A DNA stretch of 64,000 nucleotides from Desulfomonilaceae bacterium. GTDB lineage: Bacteria > Desulfobacterota > Desulfomonilia > Desulfomonilales > Desulfomonilaceae. Shown here in pieces: positions 52,642 through 62,433 of this stretch; positions within the stretch are counted from its first letter, which is position 1, and every line of letters starts with the position of its first letter. A program made the position numbers and the translations under genes. Where the stretch lies: the NCBI GenBank assembly GCA_041662605.1, contig JBAZSD010000009.1, positions 1 through 64,000 on the forward strand. Direction: 5' to 3'. The notes beneath the pieces were generated by a model. It was not told the origin of the DNA and made no database searches. It saw only the letters and a program-made list of their open reading frames with translations.

Positions 52642-54384
52642 TTAGAATTCCGCCAATTTCTTCGGGTGAGTAAAATATCTTAGCGCAGCTCTTCTTTTCG
52701 TTAGCGGCAGGCTATTATAGAAACTGGTTAATTCACCAACCCCAAATCGAAGGACAAATTCATTATTCTCATTTTTGCTCACTGTTGGAGGTGTTCCACC
52801 AGCTATAGACTTAAGAAATGGTCCAATTTCTTCGGTCGCTAGAGTTTTCACCTCTCTTTTTACAAACTGAGGGTCGATATTCCAGGCTTCAACGAACAGA
52901 TCTGGAAAGAAATCAGCCCTTATACAGGAATTAAACAAAATTTGCCGCATTTTGTGACTTCCATCGCGAAACTCTACCAGAGCGTGTCCTTTGTCCAGGT
53001 GTGGAGGGCCTGCGACCCTCATCAAGCGGATTGAATCAGTCTCGTGCAATGACGCCAATATTTCAAGGTCTTCCAGCTCAAGCGAAAGATTTCCAATGCA
53101 TTCTTTAATCTTGGGAAACATTAGGTCAATCGTCGTTCCATCCATAGATTCCAACAAGTCAATCAGTTCCGGCCCCGTGAATTCTTTCAGTGAAACATGC
53201 ATCCCCAATTCTTTCTGGTGGGATCGCAAGTCTTGAAAAAGCCTGATAACTTGATTTGGAGACAGCGTTTCCCATGGCAACCGCTCTATCACGATTGAAA
53301 CATCAGCCCCTGGAGATTTAGAGAGCATATCCATGAGTGACTCGAATTCAAACTCATCAAGGGATCCAGAAGTGGAGAAAAGATGATCCAGTTCGTCCAT
53401 TTTGTCTGACAGTATAGTAATGCGGGCCCATCTCTTGAAAAAGACCTGTGTAGATAAAGAATTGACTGAGTTCCAATCATTGATAATTGTATTCACAAGC
53501 TTTTGAATAGTATTGATAATTTCTTTTGCCAAAAAAGACGCGTCTTCCTCTTTCATTCCATGACCAAGCTCATGAATCACATCAATGACAGTAGGCTCGA
53601 GTTCTACGGGAAACGGATCTTCAGTGGAATTCCAATCTATCGATTCGAGAAACTCTCTAATATCGTTACTGCTTATAACTACCGGGCTGTCTGTTTCAAG
53701 ATGAGCTGATATCACAAGGGTGTTTATAAGAGCCTCCCGGATTGAATCAACCTCTGATAGGTTCTCGGCTCTAACAATACTTGAACGGTTTAGCATACTG
53801 AAAGGAAGAGCGTCTTTAAGTTCGAGAATAAATTTGTATCTTCTTAATTCAGATTCATAATACTCGAGCACCGAAAGTGATGTGAACAGATCATCTTCAA
53901 GCGTCATGGTCTTGATGACATAAAGTTCTCCCTCAGTGAAGACGCTCATTTTTGAGAGTAACTGGCAGGCTATTTCGCTTAGACACTCATATTCTTTCCG
54001 GTTCACAAGGATTTGTACTCGATCGTGAAGAAGAAGCTTCTTCCATTCGGTTCTTAGGCTCTCTGTTCTAGTGTACGCGAGCCTAAATAAATCGACGGGA
54101 GAGCGTTCTCTAAGATGATACACTCCTTCATCCGCATCACCTTCGCTCTTGATTTCAAGCCCAACACCAACAAGTTTGAGCACCGTCTGCTGCACCTTCG
54201 CCAATTGTTCAACAGAACGGAAATCAATCTCCTTTTGCAATACATACTTGTTGGCCATAGCAACAGACATGCGGACGATTTCATCAGCGCGATCCCGACT
54301 TAGTTCCCCTCTCTGGATTCCAAGTTGAACAACTTTCGCTAAAAATGATTGATCATCGTGGGTTACAAGACCGTAATTTTCCAT
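52642..54384 (-). CDS. Hypothetical protein, 580 residues, helical
   Basis: A long soluble, acidic and mostly helical protein with no signal peptide or membrane segment. Several segments (SRDRADEIVRMSVAMANKYV, DLFRLAYTRTESLRTEWKKL, RFGVGELTSFYNSLPLTKRR) look conserved but I cannot assign a family. It starts 10 bp upstream of nothing notable and ends efp-proximal: efp begins on the same strand 570 bp ahead, with efp ending 10 bp before its ATG, so it is probably cotranscribed with efp. Confidence 0.75.
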   Translation of the reverse strand: MENYGLVTHDDQSFLAKVVQLGIQRGELSRDRADEIVRMSVAMANKYVLQKEIDFRSVEQLAKVQQTVLKLVGVGLEIKSEGDADEGVYHLRERSPVDLFRLAYTRTESLRTEWKKLLLHDRVQILVNRKEYECLSEIACQLLSKMSVFTEGELYVIKTMTLEDDLFTSLSVLEYYESELRRYKFILELKDALPFSMLNRSSIVRAENLSEVDSIREALINTLVISAHLETDSPVVISSNDIREFLESIDWNSTEDPFPVELEPTVIDVIHELGHGMKEEDASFLAKEIINTIQKLVNTIINDWNSVNSLSTQVFFKRWARITILSDKMDELDHLFSTSGSLDEFEFESLMDMLSKSPGADVSIVIERLPWETLSPNQVIRLFQDLRSHQKELGMHVSLKEFTGPELIDLLESMDGTTIDLMFPKIKECIGNLSLELEDLEILASLHETDSIRLMRVAGPPHLDKGHALVEFRDGSHKMRQILFNSCIRADFFPDLFVEAWNIDPQFVKREVKTLATEEIGPFLKSIAGGTPPTVSKNENNEFVLRFGVGELTSFYNSLPLTKRRAALRYFTHPKKLAEF

Positions 54385-54393
54385 GTGGTTCCT

Positions 54394-54954
54394 TTAGCGA
54401 ACGCGTTCCATGTATTTGCCGGTACGAGTGTCTATTTTCAAGACATCACCCTCATTTACAAAAAGTGGAACCTGAACCGTCATGCCAGTTTCCAGAACTG
54501 CAGGCTTAGTCGCCCCAGCAGCGGTGTCACCCTTAAGTCCCGGTTCAGCCGAGGTTACGGTCAGTTCGACAAAAATCGGCACTTCAACACCAATAGGCTT
54601 ACCGTTGTGAAAAAGGACCGTAACACCGACGTTCTCCTGCAGGTAGTTGCGCACATCACCAAGGTGCTCCTCTGTTAGGAATGATTGCTCATATGTCTCG
54701 CTGTCCATAAAATGGAATTCCCCGTCACTTTCGTACAGGAACTGCATCTGCCTTTCTTCCAAGTCCGGTTTGTCGATTTTTTCACCTGATCTAAACGTCC
54801 TATCGACAACATTTCCTGAAATCAGGCTCTTCAGAGTTGTTCGAACGAAAGCGCCACCTTTTCCCGGTTTTACATGGAGAAAATCCACCATGGTAAACGG
54901 CTCACCATTAATCTCAATCTTGAGTCCTTTTCTAAAATCTGAGGTCGAGTACAT
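54394..54954 (-). CDS. efp: Translation elongation factor P
   Basis: A 186-residue EF-P, which helps ribosomes through polyproline stretches. The three-domain layout is complete. The apical loop is HVKPGKGGAFV with Lys32 at the modification site, the Lys type that is beta-lysylated by EpmA/EpmB in enterobacteria; neither gene is in the window. The C-terminus SGLKGDTAAGATKPAVLETG-type segment (here PGLKGDTAAGATKPA) is standard. It is followed 9 bp later by the 580-residue gene. Confidence 0.95.
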   Translation of the reverse strand: MYSTSDFRKGLKIEINGEPFTMVDFLHVKPGKGGAFVRTTLKSLISGNVVDRTFRSGEKIDKPDLEERQMQFLYESDGEFHFMDSETYEQSFLTEEHLGDVRNYLQENVGVTVLFHNGKPIGVEVPIFVELTVTSAEPGLKGDTAAGATKPAVLETGMTVQVPLFVNEGDVLKIDTRTGKYMERVR

Positions 54955-55136
54955 TGTAGTTTGGAAATAATCCTTTCTTTCTTATGAATTACAGTTTAGA
55001 TCTCAATTACCTTAAATACTTAATTTAACCACTTTTGGGCAAAGGAAAAGTTTATTATCCGCAACCCCTTGAACCTTTGCAAAAACTTCCCCCTGGTCCC
55101 GCGTAATTAGCAATTGCTAAAAACCCGTTCGCTGTT

Positions 55137-56228
55137 TCAATCTACGTGAATGAGTGTTTTGGGGGCTTTTGAAAGAACCTCCGGACCAGACGATGACATG
55201 TGAACCAGGCTTTCAAGACGAACTCCCCCTAATCCTTGGATGTATACACCCGGTTCGATAGTAAAAACCATGCCCTCTTCCAGAACAACATTTGACTTCG
55301 GGGAAAGGAATGGCGCTTCATGAACCTCGAGGCCAATCCCATGACCAAGACTGTGCAGGAAATATTTTCCCCACCCTGCGTCCGAAATAGTTTGTCGCGC
55401 GACTAGGTCCACCTGATTAGCTCTCATCCCGGGGCTCAGGCAATCAATTGCTTTATCATGCGCGTCGGACACAACCTGGTATATTTTAAGTTGCTCCGGA
55501 TCTGGAGAGCCTACGATGCAGGTCACGGTTTCATCGCTGCAATAACCGGACACCATACATCCATAATCTATTATTACGAGTTCGTTAGGCTCCACCTTTT
55601 TGCCCGTCGGCCTACCATGGGGCAATGCGCTTCTGGGTCCTGAAGCCACAATGGTACTGAATGATTCGCCGGATGCCCCTAGTTCGGTAAAATTTAGTTC
55701 CAAACGCCCAGCCAATTCTATCTCGCTTTTACCTGAAACACGTGAGTCCAGAAGCTTCAAGCATGCTGCCGAAGCGATCCCGGCCGCCTTACGAATTGCT
55801 TCAACCTCAGTGGGGTCCTTGATTATTCTGAGGCTTTCCAGACCTTGCCGCCCAAGGGACACTATCTCAACTTCCGTAATTTTTTTCTGTAAGAAATTCA
55901 TGAAATCATAGCTGACTCTGGAGCCTTCTATTCCGAGCCTCTTTATCCCAAGACTCCTGATGACCTTTCCTATTGAAGCAATTTTGTCACGACTAACATG
56001 AATCCTGAAATTTTCACACTCATCCCGGGACTGAACTTTATATCGTCCATCTGTGAACAATCGTAACTGGTCAGAGGTAATCAGTATTGTAGCGTCCGAA
56101 CCTGAGAATCCGGAAAGGTATCTCAAATTCACCGAGCGAGTGATCTCTGAGGTATTCAATAATGCAGCGTCAAGGTCATTCTTGCTCAGCTTCTCTCGAA
56201 TTAAAGCTATGGGATCTCGTGATATCAT
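55137..56228 (-). CDS. Xaa-Pro aminopeptidase (M24 family)
   Basis: A 363-residue metallopeptidase that removes N-terminal residues before proline. The N-terminal creatinase-like domain (NLRYLSGFSGSDATILI) is followed by the pita-bread fold with metal ligands in VIIDYGCMVSGYCSDET (two Asp), GHGIGLEVHE (His), FTIEPGVY (Glu) and GVRLES (Glu). ATG 56228 is preferred; a start at 56291 adds 21 residues without homology. It is usual to find this gene next to efp. Confidence 0.9.
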   Translation of the reverse strand: MISRDPIALIREKLSKNDLDAALLNTSEITRSVNLRYLSGFSGSDATILITSDQLRLFTDGRYKVQSRDECENFRIHVSRDKIASIGKVIRSLGIKRLGIEGSRVSYDFMNFLQKKITEVEIVSLGRQGLESLRIIKDPTEVEAIRKAAGIASAACLKLLDSRVSGKSEIELAGRLELNFTELGASGESFSTIVASGPRSALPHGRPTGKKVEPNELVIIDYGCMVSGYCSDETVTCIVGSPDPEQLKIYQVVSDAHDKAIDCLSPGMRANQVDLVARQTISDAGWGKYFLHSLGHGIGLEVHEAPFLSPKSNVVLEEGMVFTIEPGVYIQGLGGVRLESLVHMSSSGPEVLSKAPKTLIHVD

Positions 56229-56295
56229 GGGAAGCAGTCCAACAAAATCGACGAAAATTGCGGAATACGCGGTTGAATGATGGAAATACAATTAA

Positions 56296-56343
56296 AAAAG
56301 CCCTGACATATAGCTAACCCTCTTTGAACATGCCAAGGCTTTT
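56296..56343 (-). terminator. Possible terminator of the atp operon
   Basis: On the minus strand AAAAGCC (56343-56337) pairs with GGCTTTT (56302-56296), with a T-run after it, 25 bp past the atpC stop. The loop of 34 nt is long, so confidence is low. Confidence 0.35.
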
Positions 56344-56367
56344 ACTTCTAATTTATAAGCTTAACCG

Positions 56368-56781
56368 TCAATTTCCTCCGGCGAGAGCAATCTTTGCCTT
56401 AGCTACTTTTATTCTGTTCAGAGTCCTCTCATATTCCGCAGAATTTTCCAGAGCGTCAATTTCCAAGAGTCGCCTCTCCAACACTAAAAGCTCTTCGGAA
56501 GCTGCTGTTTTGTCTATGGACTCGGCCAGATGGGCTTCTTCAACCAATAGGGTAACGGAATCTTTAAGCACTTCACAGAACCCTGCTCCGACAACATATT
56601 TCACGAACCGGTCGGATTCCAGATAAGAAAGGACACCTGGCTTGATGAACGTCAACATAGGCGTATGTCCGTTAAGGACACCGAATTCGCCCATCATTCC
56701 AGGCGCTATGACTTCCTCCACCATTTTGTCGAGGACGATGCCTCGTGGAGTAACCAATTCAACCTTAAACTTTTCAGCCAT
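56368..56781 (-). CDS. atpC: F1Fo ATP synthase epsilon subunit
   Basis: A 137-residue epsilon subunit: N-terminal beta sandwich (FKVELVTPRGIVLDKMVEEV, GEFGVLNGHTPMLT) and two C-terminal helices that can inhibit ATP hydrolysis. It is the last gene of the F1 operon, 13 bp after atpD. Confidence 0.93.
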   Translation of the reverse strand: MAEKFKVELVTPRGIVLDKMVEEVIAPGMMGEFGVLNGHTPMLTFIKPGVLSYLESDRFVKYVVGAGFCEVLKDSVTLLVEEAHLAESIDKTAASEELLVLERRLLEIDALENSAEYERTLNRIKVAKAKIALAGGN

Positions 56782-56794
56782 GAACTTCTCCTGA

Positions 56795-58240
56795 TCAGGC
56801 TGTGGCGGTCGCCAGTTTCTCAGCCTTGGCTCTAACCTCGCTCAAATCACCTACCATGTAGAATGCCTGCTCGGGCAGATCGTCGCACTTTCCTTCGATG
56901 ATTTCCTTGAATCCGGCCACTGTGTCAGCGATCTTGACATACTTACCTGGGGTGCCTGTAAACTCCTGAGCAACAAAGAAAGGCTGCGACAGGAATCTTT
57001 GAATCTTCCTGGCTCGGGCTACGACGCGCTTGTCCTCTTCCGACAGTTCGTCCATACCGAGGATTGCAATAATATCCTGAAGGTCCTTATACCGTTGAAG
57101 GACTAACTGAATCTTCCTTGTGACATCGTAATGCTCTTCACCAAGTACTCTGGGGTCCAAAATTCTTGAAGTGGAATCCAGAGGGTCAACAGCCGGGTAA
57201 ATTCCCAACTCAGCGACCTGACGTGAAAGAACCACTGTTCCGTCCAAGTGAGCAAAAGTAGTTGCCGGCGCCGGGTCGGTCAAATCGTCGGCAGGCACGT
57301 AGATACATTCAACCGCCGTAATCGAACCGTTTCTGGTAGAACAAATTCGTTCCTGCAACTCGCCCATGTCGGTTCCGAGAGTCGGCTGATAACCGACGGC
57401 GGAGGGCATTCGTCCAAGAAGCGCAGAAACCTCCGACCCAGCCTGAGTGAATCGAAAGATGTTATCAATGAAAAGCATAACATCAATTCCCTGCTCATCA
57501 CGGAAATATTCGGCGACGGTCAGAGCGGTCAACGCCACTCGTGCTCGAGCGCCCGGTGGCTCATTCATCTGACCGTAAATCAACGCTGCGCGATCAAGGA
57601 CTCTTTCTCCTTCAGGTTTCTTTTGACCGGGAAGCACTCCCCCCATTTCAAGGTAAAGGTCATTTCCTTCACGAGATCTTTCCCCGACTCCTGCAAACAC
57701 CGATGTTCCACCAAACTGCTTGGCGATGTTGTTAATAATCTCCATCATAAAGACGGTCTTCCCGACGCCTGCGCCGCCGAAGAATCCGATCTTCCCGCCT
57801 CTCATGAACGGAGCAATAAGGTCAACGACCTTGATTCCAGTTTCCTGAATTGAAATCTGTGTAACCTGTTCATCAAATGAAGGGGCGGGACGGTGAATAG
57901 GTCTCATGGCCTCTGCGCTTACGGGACCACCCTCATCGACCGGCCGACCAACCACATTTATAATTCTTCCCAGGACCGCTTTGCCCACTGGAACTTGAAT
58001 CGGAGCCCCTGTGTCCGTGACCGCCATTCCTCGCACAAGACCATCCGTCGTGTCCATAGCAATGGTTCGCACAGTATTGTCGCCTAGATGTTGAGCTACC
58101 TCAACAACTAGGTTATCCGGCTCGTTGTTAATCGCAGGATTCGAAATCAGTAAGGCGTTATAAATCGCCGGGAGCTGATTCTCCGGAAATTCGACATCGA
58201 CGACGGGGCCGATTACTTGAACGATTTTCCCTACACTCAT
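56795..58240 (-). CDS. atpD: F1Fo ATP synthase beta subunit
   Basis: A 481-residue catalytic subunit. P-loop GGAGVGKTV, then GERSREGNDLYLEM with the catalytic Glu region, ALTVAEYFRDEQG, and the DELSEEDK motif (DELSEED) that interacts with gamma/epsilon. Sequence is full length and unremarkable. Confidence 0.97.
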   Translation of the reverse strand: MSVGKIVQVIGPVVDVEFPENQLPAIYNALLISNPAINNEPDNLVVEVAQHLGDNTVRTIAMDTTDGLVRGMAVTDTGAPIQVPVGKAVLGRIINVVGRPVDEGGPVSAEAMRPIHRPAPSFDEQVTQISIQETGIKVVDLIAPFMRGGKIGFFGGAGVGKTVFMMEIINNIAKQFGGTSVFAGVGERSREGNDLYLEMGGVLPGQKKPEGERVLDRAALIYGQMNEPPGARARVALTALTVAEYFRDEQGIDVMLFIDNIFRFTQAGSEVSALLGRMPSAVGYQPTLGTDMGELQERICSTRNGSITAVECIYVPADDLTDPAPATTFAHLDGTVVLSRQVAELGIYPAVDPLDSTSRILDPRVLGEEHYDVTRKIQLVLQRYKDLQDIIAILGMDELSEEDKRVVARARKIQRFLSQPFFVAQEFTGTPGKYVKIADTVAGFKEIIEGKCDDLPEQAFYMVGDLSEVRAKAEKLATATA

Positions 58241-58305
58241 TTTAGGATTTCCTCCTGAAACCGTCTTGCTTATCTTTATCGAAACTTGGCTTTGGAGAGG
58301 TCGAA

Positions 58306-59163
58306 CTAACCTTTGAGCGCCTCGGCCCCACCGACGATCTCCATTAATTCTGTTGTAATCGATTCCTGACGTTTTCGGTTAAGCTTCAACGTCAGCTTGT
58401 TAATCATCTCGCCTGCGTTGGTAGTCGCAGCCTCCATCGCGGACATCCGTGCTCCGTGCTCACTGGCGACAGAATCCAGAAGCCCCGTGAAGACTTGCAC
58501 TTGAACATATCTAGGTAGAAGCTCTTGAAGCAACTCCTCCTCTGATGGCTCGTAAAGGTAACCTCGTCTGGGCTTCCAGCCTTCCTCGTCAGGGGCGATA
58601 GGTAGAAGCTTACGAAGCGTCAACACTTGTGTAACCGCCGAACGAAAACTATTGTATAGTACGTAGACTTCCTGATATTCGCCGGCCAAAAATTTCTCCG
58701 TGACAATGGAAACAATTCGTCCTGCCAAATCATAGCTTATGCTATTCATCACGTTGTTAAATTTCTCGACTATTGTCACCTGACGCCTACGGAAGTAGTC
58801 ATTTCCTTTACGTCCTACTGTTAACAAATCAACTTGAATGCTTTTGGCCTTCATTTCTTTTTCAAAGGCCTCAGCACGACGCTGCAAATTGGTATTAAAT
58901 GCTCCGCATAACCCGCGGTCAGCGGTCACTAATATCAGAAGAGCCTTCTGAGCCGGACGAGACTCAAGCATTGGATGAGCTTGGGTCCTCGCGGCCAAAG
59001 ACATCATCACTTCGCGCATTTTCTCTGAGAAGGGCCTACCCGATTTGATCGCCTCTTCCGCCCTACGTAGCTTGGCCGCGGCCACCATTTTCATGGCTTT
59101 TGTGATCTTCTGAGTGTTCTTGACGCTGGCTATGCGTTTACGAATATCTCGTAGACTTGCCAT
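58306..59163 (-). CDS. atpG: F1Fo ATP synthase gamma subunit
   Basis: A 285-residue rotor shaft: SLRDIRKRIASVKNTQKITKAMKMVAAAKLRRAE at the N-terminus, LVTADRGLCGAFN in the middle, and TNAGEMINKLTLKLNRKRQESITTELMEIVGGAEAL at the C-terminus (read in parts). Both terminal helices are complete. Confidence 0.96.
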   Translation of the reverse strand: MASLRDIRKRIASVKNTQKITKAMKMVAAAKLRRAEEAIKSGRPFSEKMREVMMSLAARTQAHPMLESRPAQKALLILVTADRGLCGAFNTNLQRRAEAFEKEMKAKSIQVDLLTVGRKGNDYFRRRQVTIVEKFNNVMNSISYDLAGRIVSIVTEKFLAGEYQEVYVLYNSFRSAVTQVLTLRKLLPIAPDEEGWKPRRGYLYEPSEEELLQELLPRYVQVQVFTGLLDSVASEHGARMSAMEAATTNAGEMINKLTLKLNRKRQESITTELMEIVGGAEALKG

Positions 59164-59225
59164 TTCAACCTCATTCCTTGCGGACTATTTCCGGATTTCA
59201 AACCACATCGCGCTTCTTCTTAACT

Positions 59226-60752
59226 CTATACGAGTGAAACAACTGGAGGAATGAAAACCGCCTTAAACTCGTCCAATATCTTCTTCATCTTGGACTCCAG
59301 TTCAGCGGATATGATCTTTTTCTCCCTGATCTCAGTCAGAACATCCGGATAGCTACTTTCAAGATGACTCACGTACTGTCGTTCATATTCGGCCAGCACT
59401 CTCACGTCGTATTCATCCACATATCCATTTGTCGCTGCGAATATTACGGCAATCTGTATCTCTGCGGCCATCGGTTCATACTGAGGTTGTTTAAGGATTT
59501 CGACCAGTCGTGTTCCTCTGGCTAACTGCGCCTGAGTAACCTTATCAAGATCGGACCCAAACTGAGCGAACGCTTCAAGTTCCCTGAATTGGGCCAAATC
59601 AAGACGTAGCGTCCCAGCAACCTGTTTCATTGCCTTGATCTGAGCGTTACCACCAACTCGTGATACACTCAAGCCAACGTTAATAGCAGGTCTAACACCG
59701 GAGTAGAAAAGGTCAGTGGACAAAAAGATCTGGCCGTCAGTGATTGAGATAACGTTAGTAGGAATATAAGCTGAAACGTCGCCAGCCTGAGTTTCAATAA
59801 TAGGTAGCGCCGTCAGACTGCCTCCGCCATCAACTTGGTTAAGTTTTGCGGCTCTCTCCAGCAATCGTGAATGCAGGTAAAAAACGTCACCGGGATAGGC
59901 CTCACGTCCAGGGGGCCTTCTAAGCAGTAGAGACAACTGACGATAGGCGACGGCCTGTTTAGAAAGGTCATCGTATATTATAAGCGAGTGTTGTCCATGG
60001 TCTCGATAGTATTCACCCATGGTTACACCGGAATAAGGCGCTATGTATTGCATAGGCGCCGGGTCCGATGCGGTGGCGGAAACAACCGTGGTGTACTCCA
60101 TTGCGCCAAAACGTTCAAGGGTAGCCACGACTTGGGCCACAGTGGATCTCTTCTGTCCGATGGCGACATAGATACACTTGACCTCGCTGTCCTTCTGATT
60201 GATGATGGTATCGATAGCAATGGCGGTCTTGCCGGTCTGGCGATCGCCGATTATGAGTTCACGTTGACCACGTCCGATTGGAATCATTGCGTCGATCGCT
60301 TTGATTCCGGTCTGAAGCGGTTCCTTGACGGGTTCCCTCTTGATTATACCAGGGGCGACGATTTCAACCATTCGGAATTCACTTGTGTCGACTGGCCCCT
60401 TGCCGTCGATCGGTTGACCAAGGGAATCGACCACTCTTCCAAGCATAGCGGGCCCCACCGGAACCTGCACGATGCGGTTGGTTCTCTTAACCGTGTCGCC
60501 TTCTTTGATGTGAACATCTTCACCAAGAATGGCTGCTCCAACGTTGTCCGCTTCGAGGTTTAGGACCATTCCCATGATCCCATGCGGGAACTCGAGAAGC
60601 TCGCCGGCCATTGCGTTCTCTAGTCCGTGCAAACGAGCGATACCGTCACCAACACTTATAACTGTTCCGGTCTCGCTTACCTCAACCTTCTTGTCATAAT
60701 CCTGGATCTGCTGTTTAATAATTTGACTGATTTCTTCGGCTCTGATTTGCAT
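59226..60752 (-). CDS. atpA: F1Fo ATP synthase alpha subunit
   Basis: A 508-residue non-catalytic nucleotide-binding subunit. P-loop GDRQTGKT, then the alpha signature PAINVGLSVSRVGG and the arginine finger region SVSRVG. RAEEISQIIKQQI is the usual N-terminus binding delta. It lies 5 bp from atpH. Confidence 0.97.
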   Translation of the reverse strand: MQIRAEEISQIIKQQIQDYDKKVEVSETGTVISVGDGIARLHGLENAMAGELLEFPHGIMGMVLNLEADNVGAAILGEDVHIKEGDTVKRTNRIVQVPVGPAMLGRVVDSLGQPIDGKGPVDTSEFRMVEIVAPGIIKREPVKEPLQTGIKAIDAMIPIGRGQRELIIGDRQTGKTAIAIDTIINQKDSEVKCIYVAIGQKRSTVAQVVATLERFGAMEYTTVVSATASDPAPMQYIAPYSGVTMGEYYRDHGQHSLIIYDDLSKQAVAYRQLSLLLRRPPGREAYPGDVFYLHSRLLERAAKLNQVDGGGSLTALPIIETQAGDVSAYIPTNVISITDGQIFLSTDLFYSGVRPAINVGLSVSRVGGNAQIKAMKQVAGTLRLDLAQFRELEAFAQFGSDLDKVTQAQLARGTRLVEILKQPQYEPMAAEIQIAVIFAATNGYVDEYDVRVLAEYERQYVSHLESSYPDVLTEIREKKIISAELESKMKKILDEFKAVFIPPVVSLV

Positions 60753-60757
60753 TGTCC

Positions 60758-61297
60758 CTATCCCTTCAGGCTTTCCTTGAGCTGGTTTAATTGAGTTCTA
60801 ATTGTGCCATCAAAAACCATGTCTCCGACCCTGGCAACAAGGCCCCCGATTAGGAAGGGGTCCACCTTGGTAGTTACCAGAACCTTTTTGCCACTTATTT
60901 TGGAAAGAGCTTCCGTCACGCGACCGAGGTCTGATTGTTCCAGACTCTCAGCGCTTACCACTTCACCTCTTGTGATTCCGCGTATCTCATCAACACTCGA
61001 TCTATATGCGGTTTCTACACCATCAAGTTGATTGATGCGTTTCCGATCTATTAACACGTTAACGAAATTAATCACCATTGGATCCGCGCCGATTTTGTTG
61101 AGAATATCTCTGGCGATCCTCTTTTTGTCATCTTTCGTAAAAACCGGGCTCTCGAGAACTTCTCTAAAATCCCTGGACTCCGCTATAATTCCCGATAGAG
61201 CTGTCAAATCGCTCCCGTACTTGTCCAGTGCGTCATTCGCTTGACCTATTTCGACTAGGGCTTTTGCGTAACGCTTTGCTAAAGTAGTGTCTATCAC
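60758..61297 (-). CDS. atpH: F1Fo ATP synthase delta subunit
   Basis: A 179-residue peripheral-stalk subunit: AKRYAKALVEIGQ at the N-terminus and LIGGLVARVGDMVFDGTIRTQL at the C-terminus. It joins alpha to the b/b' stalk. Overlaps atpF by 4 bp. Confidence 0.93.
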   Translation of the reverse strand: MIDTTLAKRYAKALVEIGQANDALDKYGSDLTALSGIIAESRDFREVLESPVFTKDDKKRIARDILNKIGADPMVINFVNVLIDRKRINQLDGVETAYRSSVDEIRGITRGEVVSAESLEQSDLGRVTEALSKISGKKVLVTTKVDPFLIGGLVARVGDMVFDGTIRTQLNQLKESLKG

Positions 61298-61881
61298 TTC
61301 ATACCCCCGACCTTAACGAGGTAATCCTCAACGATTCGTTTGCGGTCTTTTTCCGTAATCTTTTCACGAATCATGGTCTCAGCCAATTGCACGGCCAATT
61401 CTACAGCCTCGTTTCGCAATGACTCGCGAGCCTTTCTGACTTCTTGCTCTGCGGTCATTTTGGCCGATTCAACAATGGCCCCGGACATTCTTTCAGCGTT
61501 TGCCATAACTTTTTCGCTGTCGGATTCCGCCGCCTTCCTCAACTCGACCTGCATCCGATCAACCTCTTTCTCCATGCCGGCCAGCTTTTCTTTGTACTCC
61601 GCCAGCAATTGGAGAGCCTCTTCACGTTGTTCTAGGGCTTCTGCAAGATCTCTTCTTATTTGATCTTTACGTTCAGCAAAAAACGTGACGAGAGGTTTCT
61701 TTACAAAATAGATTAGGAGGGCAATAAGCGCCACAGTGTTGATCACTCTCCACGTTAACAACCATGGAGTCCAACTTGACTCCTCCTCCCCACCGGACGA
61801 AGCGTTGGCCATGGTGACGGCGCCACACATAACCACTGCGAAAAAGAAAAAATTCTTGAGGATTCTCTTCCAGTCCATCAC
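61294..61881 (-). CDS. atpF: F1Fo ATP synthase b subunit
   Basis: A 195-residue b subunit: an N-terminal hydrophobic signal-like segment (KRILKNFFFFAVVMCGAVTM), a second membrane helix (VINTVALIALLIYFV) and a long charged coiled coil. The extra N-terminal segment before the membrane helix occurs in deltaproteobacterial b subunits. Overlaps its neighbours by 4 bp on both sides. Confidence 0.9.
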   Translation of the reverse strand: MMDWKRILKNFFFFAVVMCGAVTMANASSGGEEESSWTPWLLTWRVINTVALIALLIYFVKKPLVTFFAERKDQIRRDLAEALEQREEALQLLAEYKEKLAGMEKEVDRMQVELRKAAESDSEKVMANAERMSGAIVESAKMTAEQEVRKARESLRNEAVELAVQLAETMIREKITEKDRKRIVEDYLVKVGGMK

Positions 61882-62303
61882 ATGGCCCTCCCTAGAATTT
61901 TTTCAGAAATGGATTGCGCCAGGGGAGCCATCTGTTCTTTGATAGCCGTCCGTGCCTTTTCCGACTCCGCCTGTATGGATGATCTCATTTCATCCACGAT
62001 GCGGGCCGCTTCAACTCGCGCTTTCTCAAGGATGTCAGCCTCACTTTTCTTAGCGGCGGCCAGAAGCTCGGTTTTTTCCCGCCCAGCTACTTGCCTGGCC
62101 TCAAACAGCGCTTCCTGGTGTTTTTTCTCTTGCTCCAGAACCTCAGCCTCCAGCTGTGAAGCCTTGTCCCGGTCGGCCTTGATCTTAGATTCTCTCTCCC
62201 GGATTTTAGCCAACACCGGTTTAAACAATAGAGAGTTGAGGAGGAGTAAGAGAATCAGGAAATTGATCAACTGAATAAACAGAGTGAAATTTACATTTAT
62301 CAC
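61878..62303 (-). CDS. F1Fo ATP synthase b' subunit
   Basis: A 141-residue second stalk subunit: one N-terminal membrane helix (FIQLINFLILLLLLNSLLFKPV) then a long coiled coil rich in Glu, Lys and Ala. With atpF it forms a b/b' heterodimer, a layout known from photosynthetic and delta-type bacteria. First gene of the F1 set; a and c subunit genes are not in the window. Confidence 0.9.
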   Translation of the reverse strand: MINVNFTLFIQLINFLILLLLLNSLLFKPVLAKIRERESKIKADRDKASQLEAEVLEQEKKHQEALFEARQVAGREKTELLAAAKKSEADILEKARVEAARIVDEMRSSIQAESEKARTAIKEQMAPLAQSISEKILGRAM

Positions 62304-62433
62304 TGGTTTGATCTCCTGATCCGAGAAGTTTTTCGCCTTCCTAGCATGACTATACCCCGCGTCACACTATAGGGCGCCTTCAAAATGATTTTTTTGGCAA
62401 GGATATTTTGGACCCAGACTTTAAATGCCATAA

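Noticed and set aside
55107..55120. Palindrome TTAGCAATTGCTAA downstream of the aminopeptidase
   Set aside because: It has no loop, no T-run in a useful place and no link to a promoter; a chance AT-rich palindrome is likely.
57248..57853. A 201-codon frame on the plus strand
   Set aside because: It lies wholly opposite atpD, with no ribosome site or recognisable product.
59988..60563. A 191-codon frame on the plus strand
   Set aside because: It is opposite atpA throughout, whose protein is unmistakable; long antisense frames are expected there.
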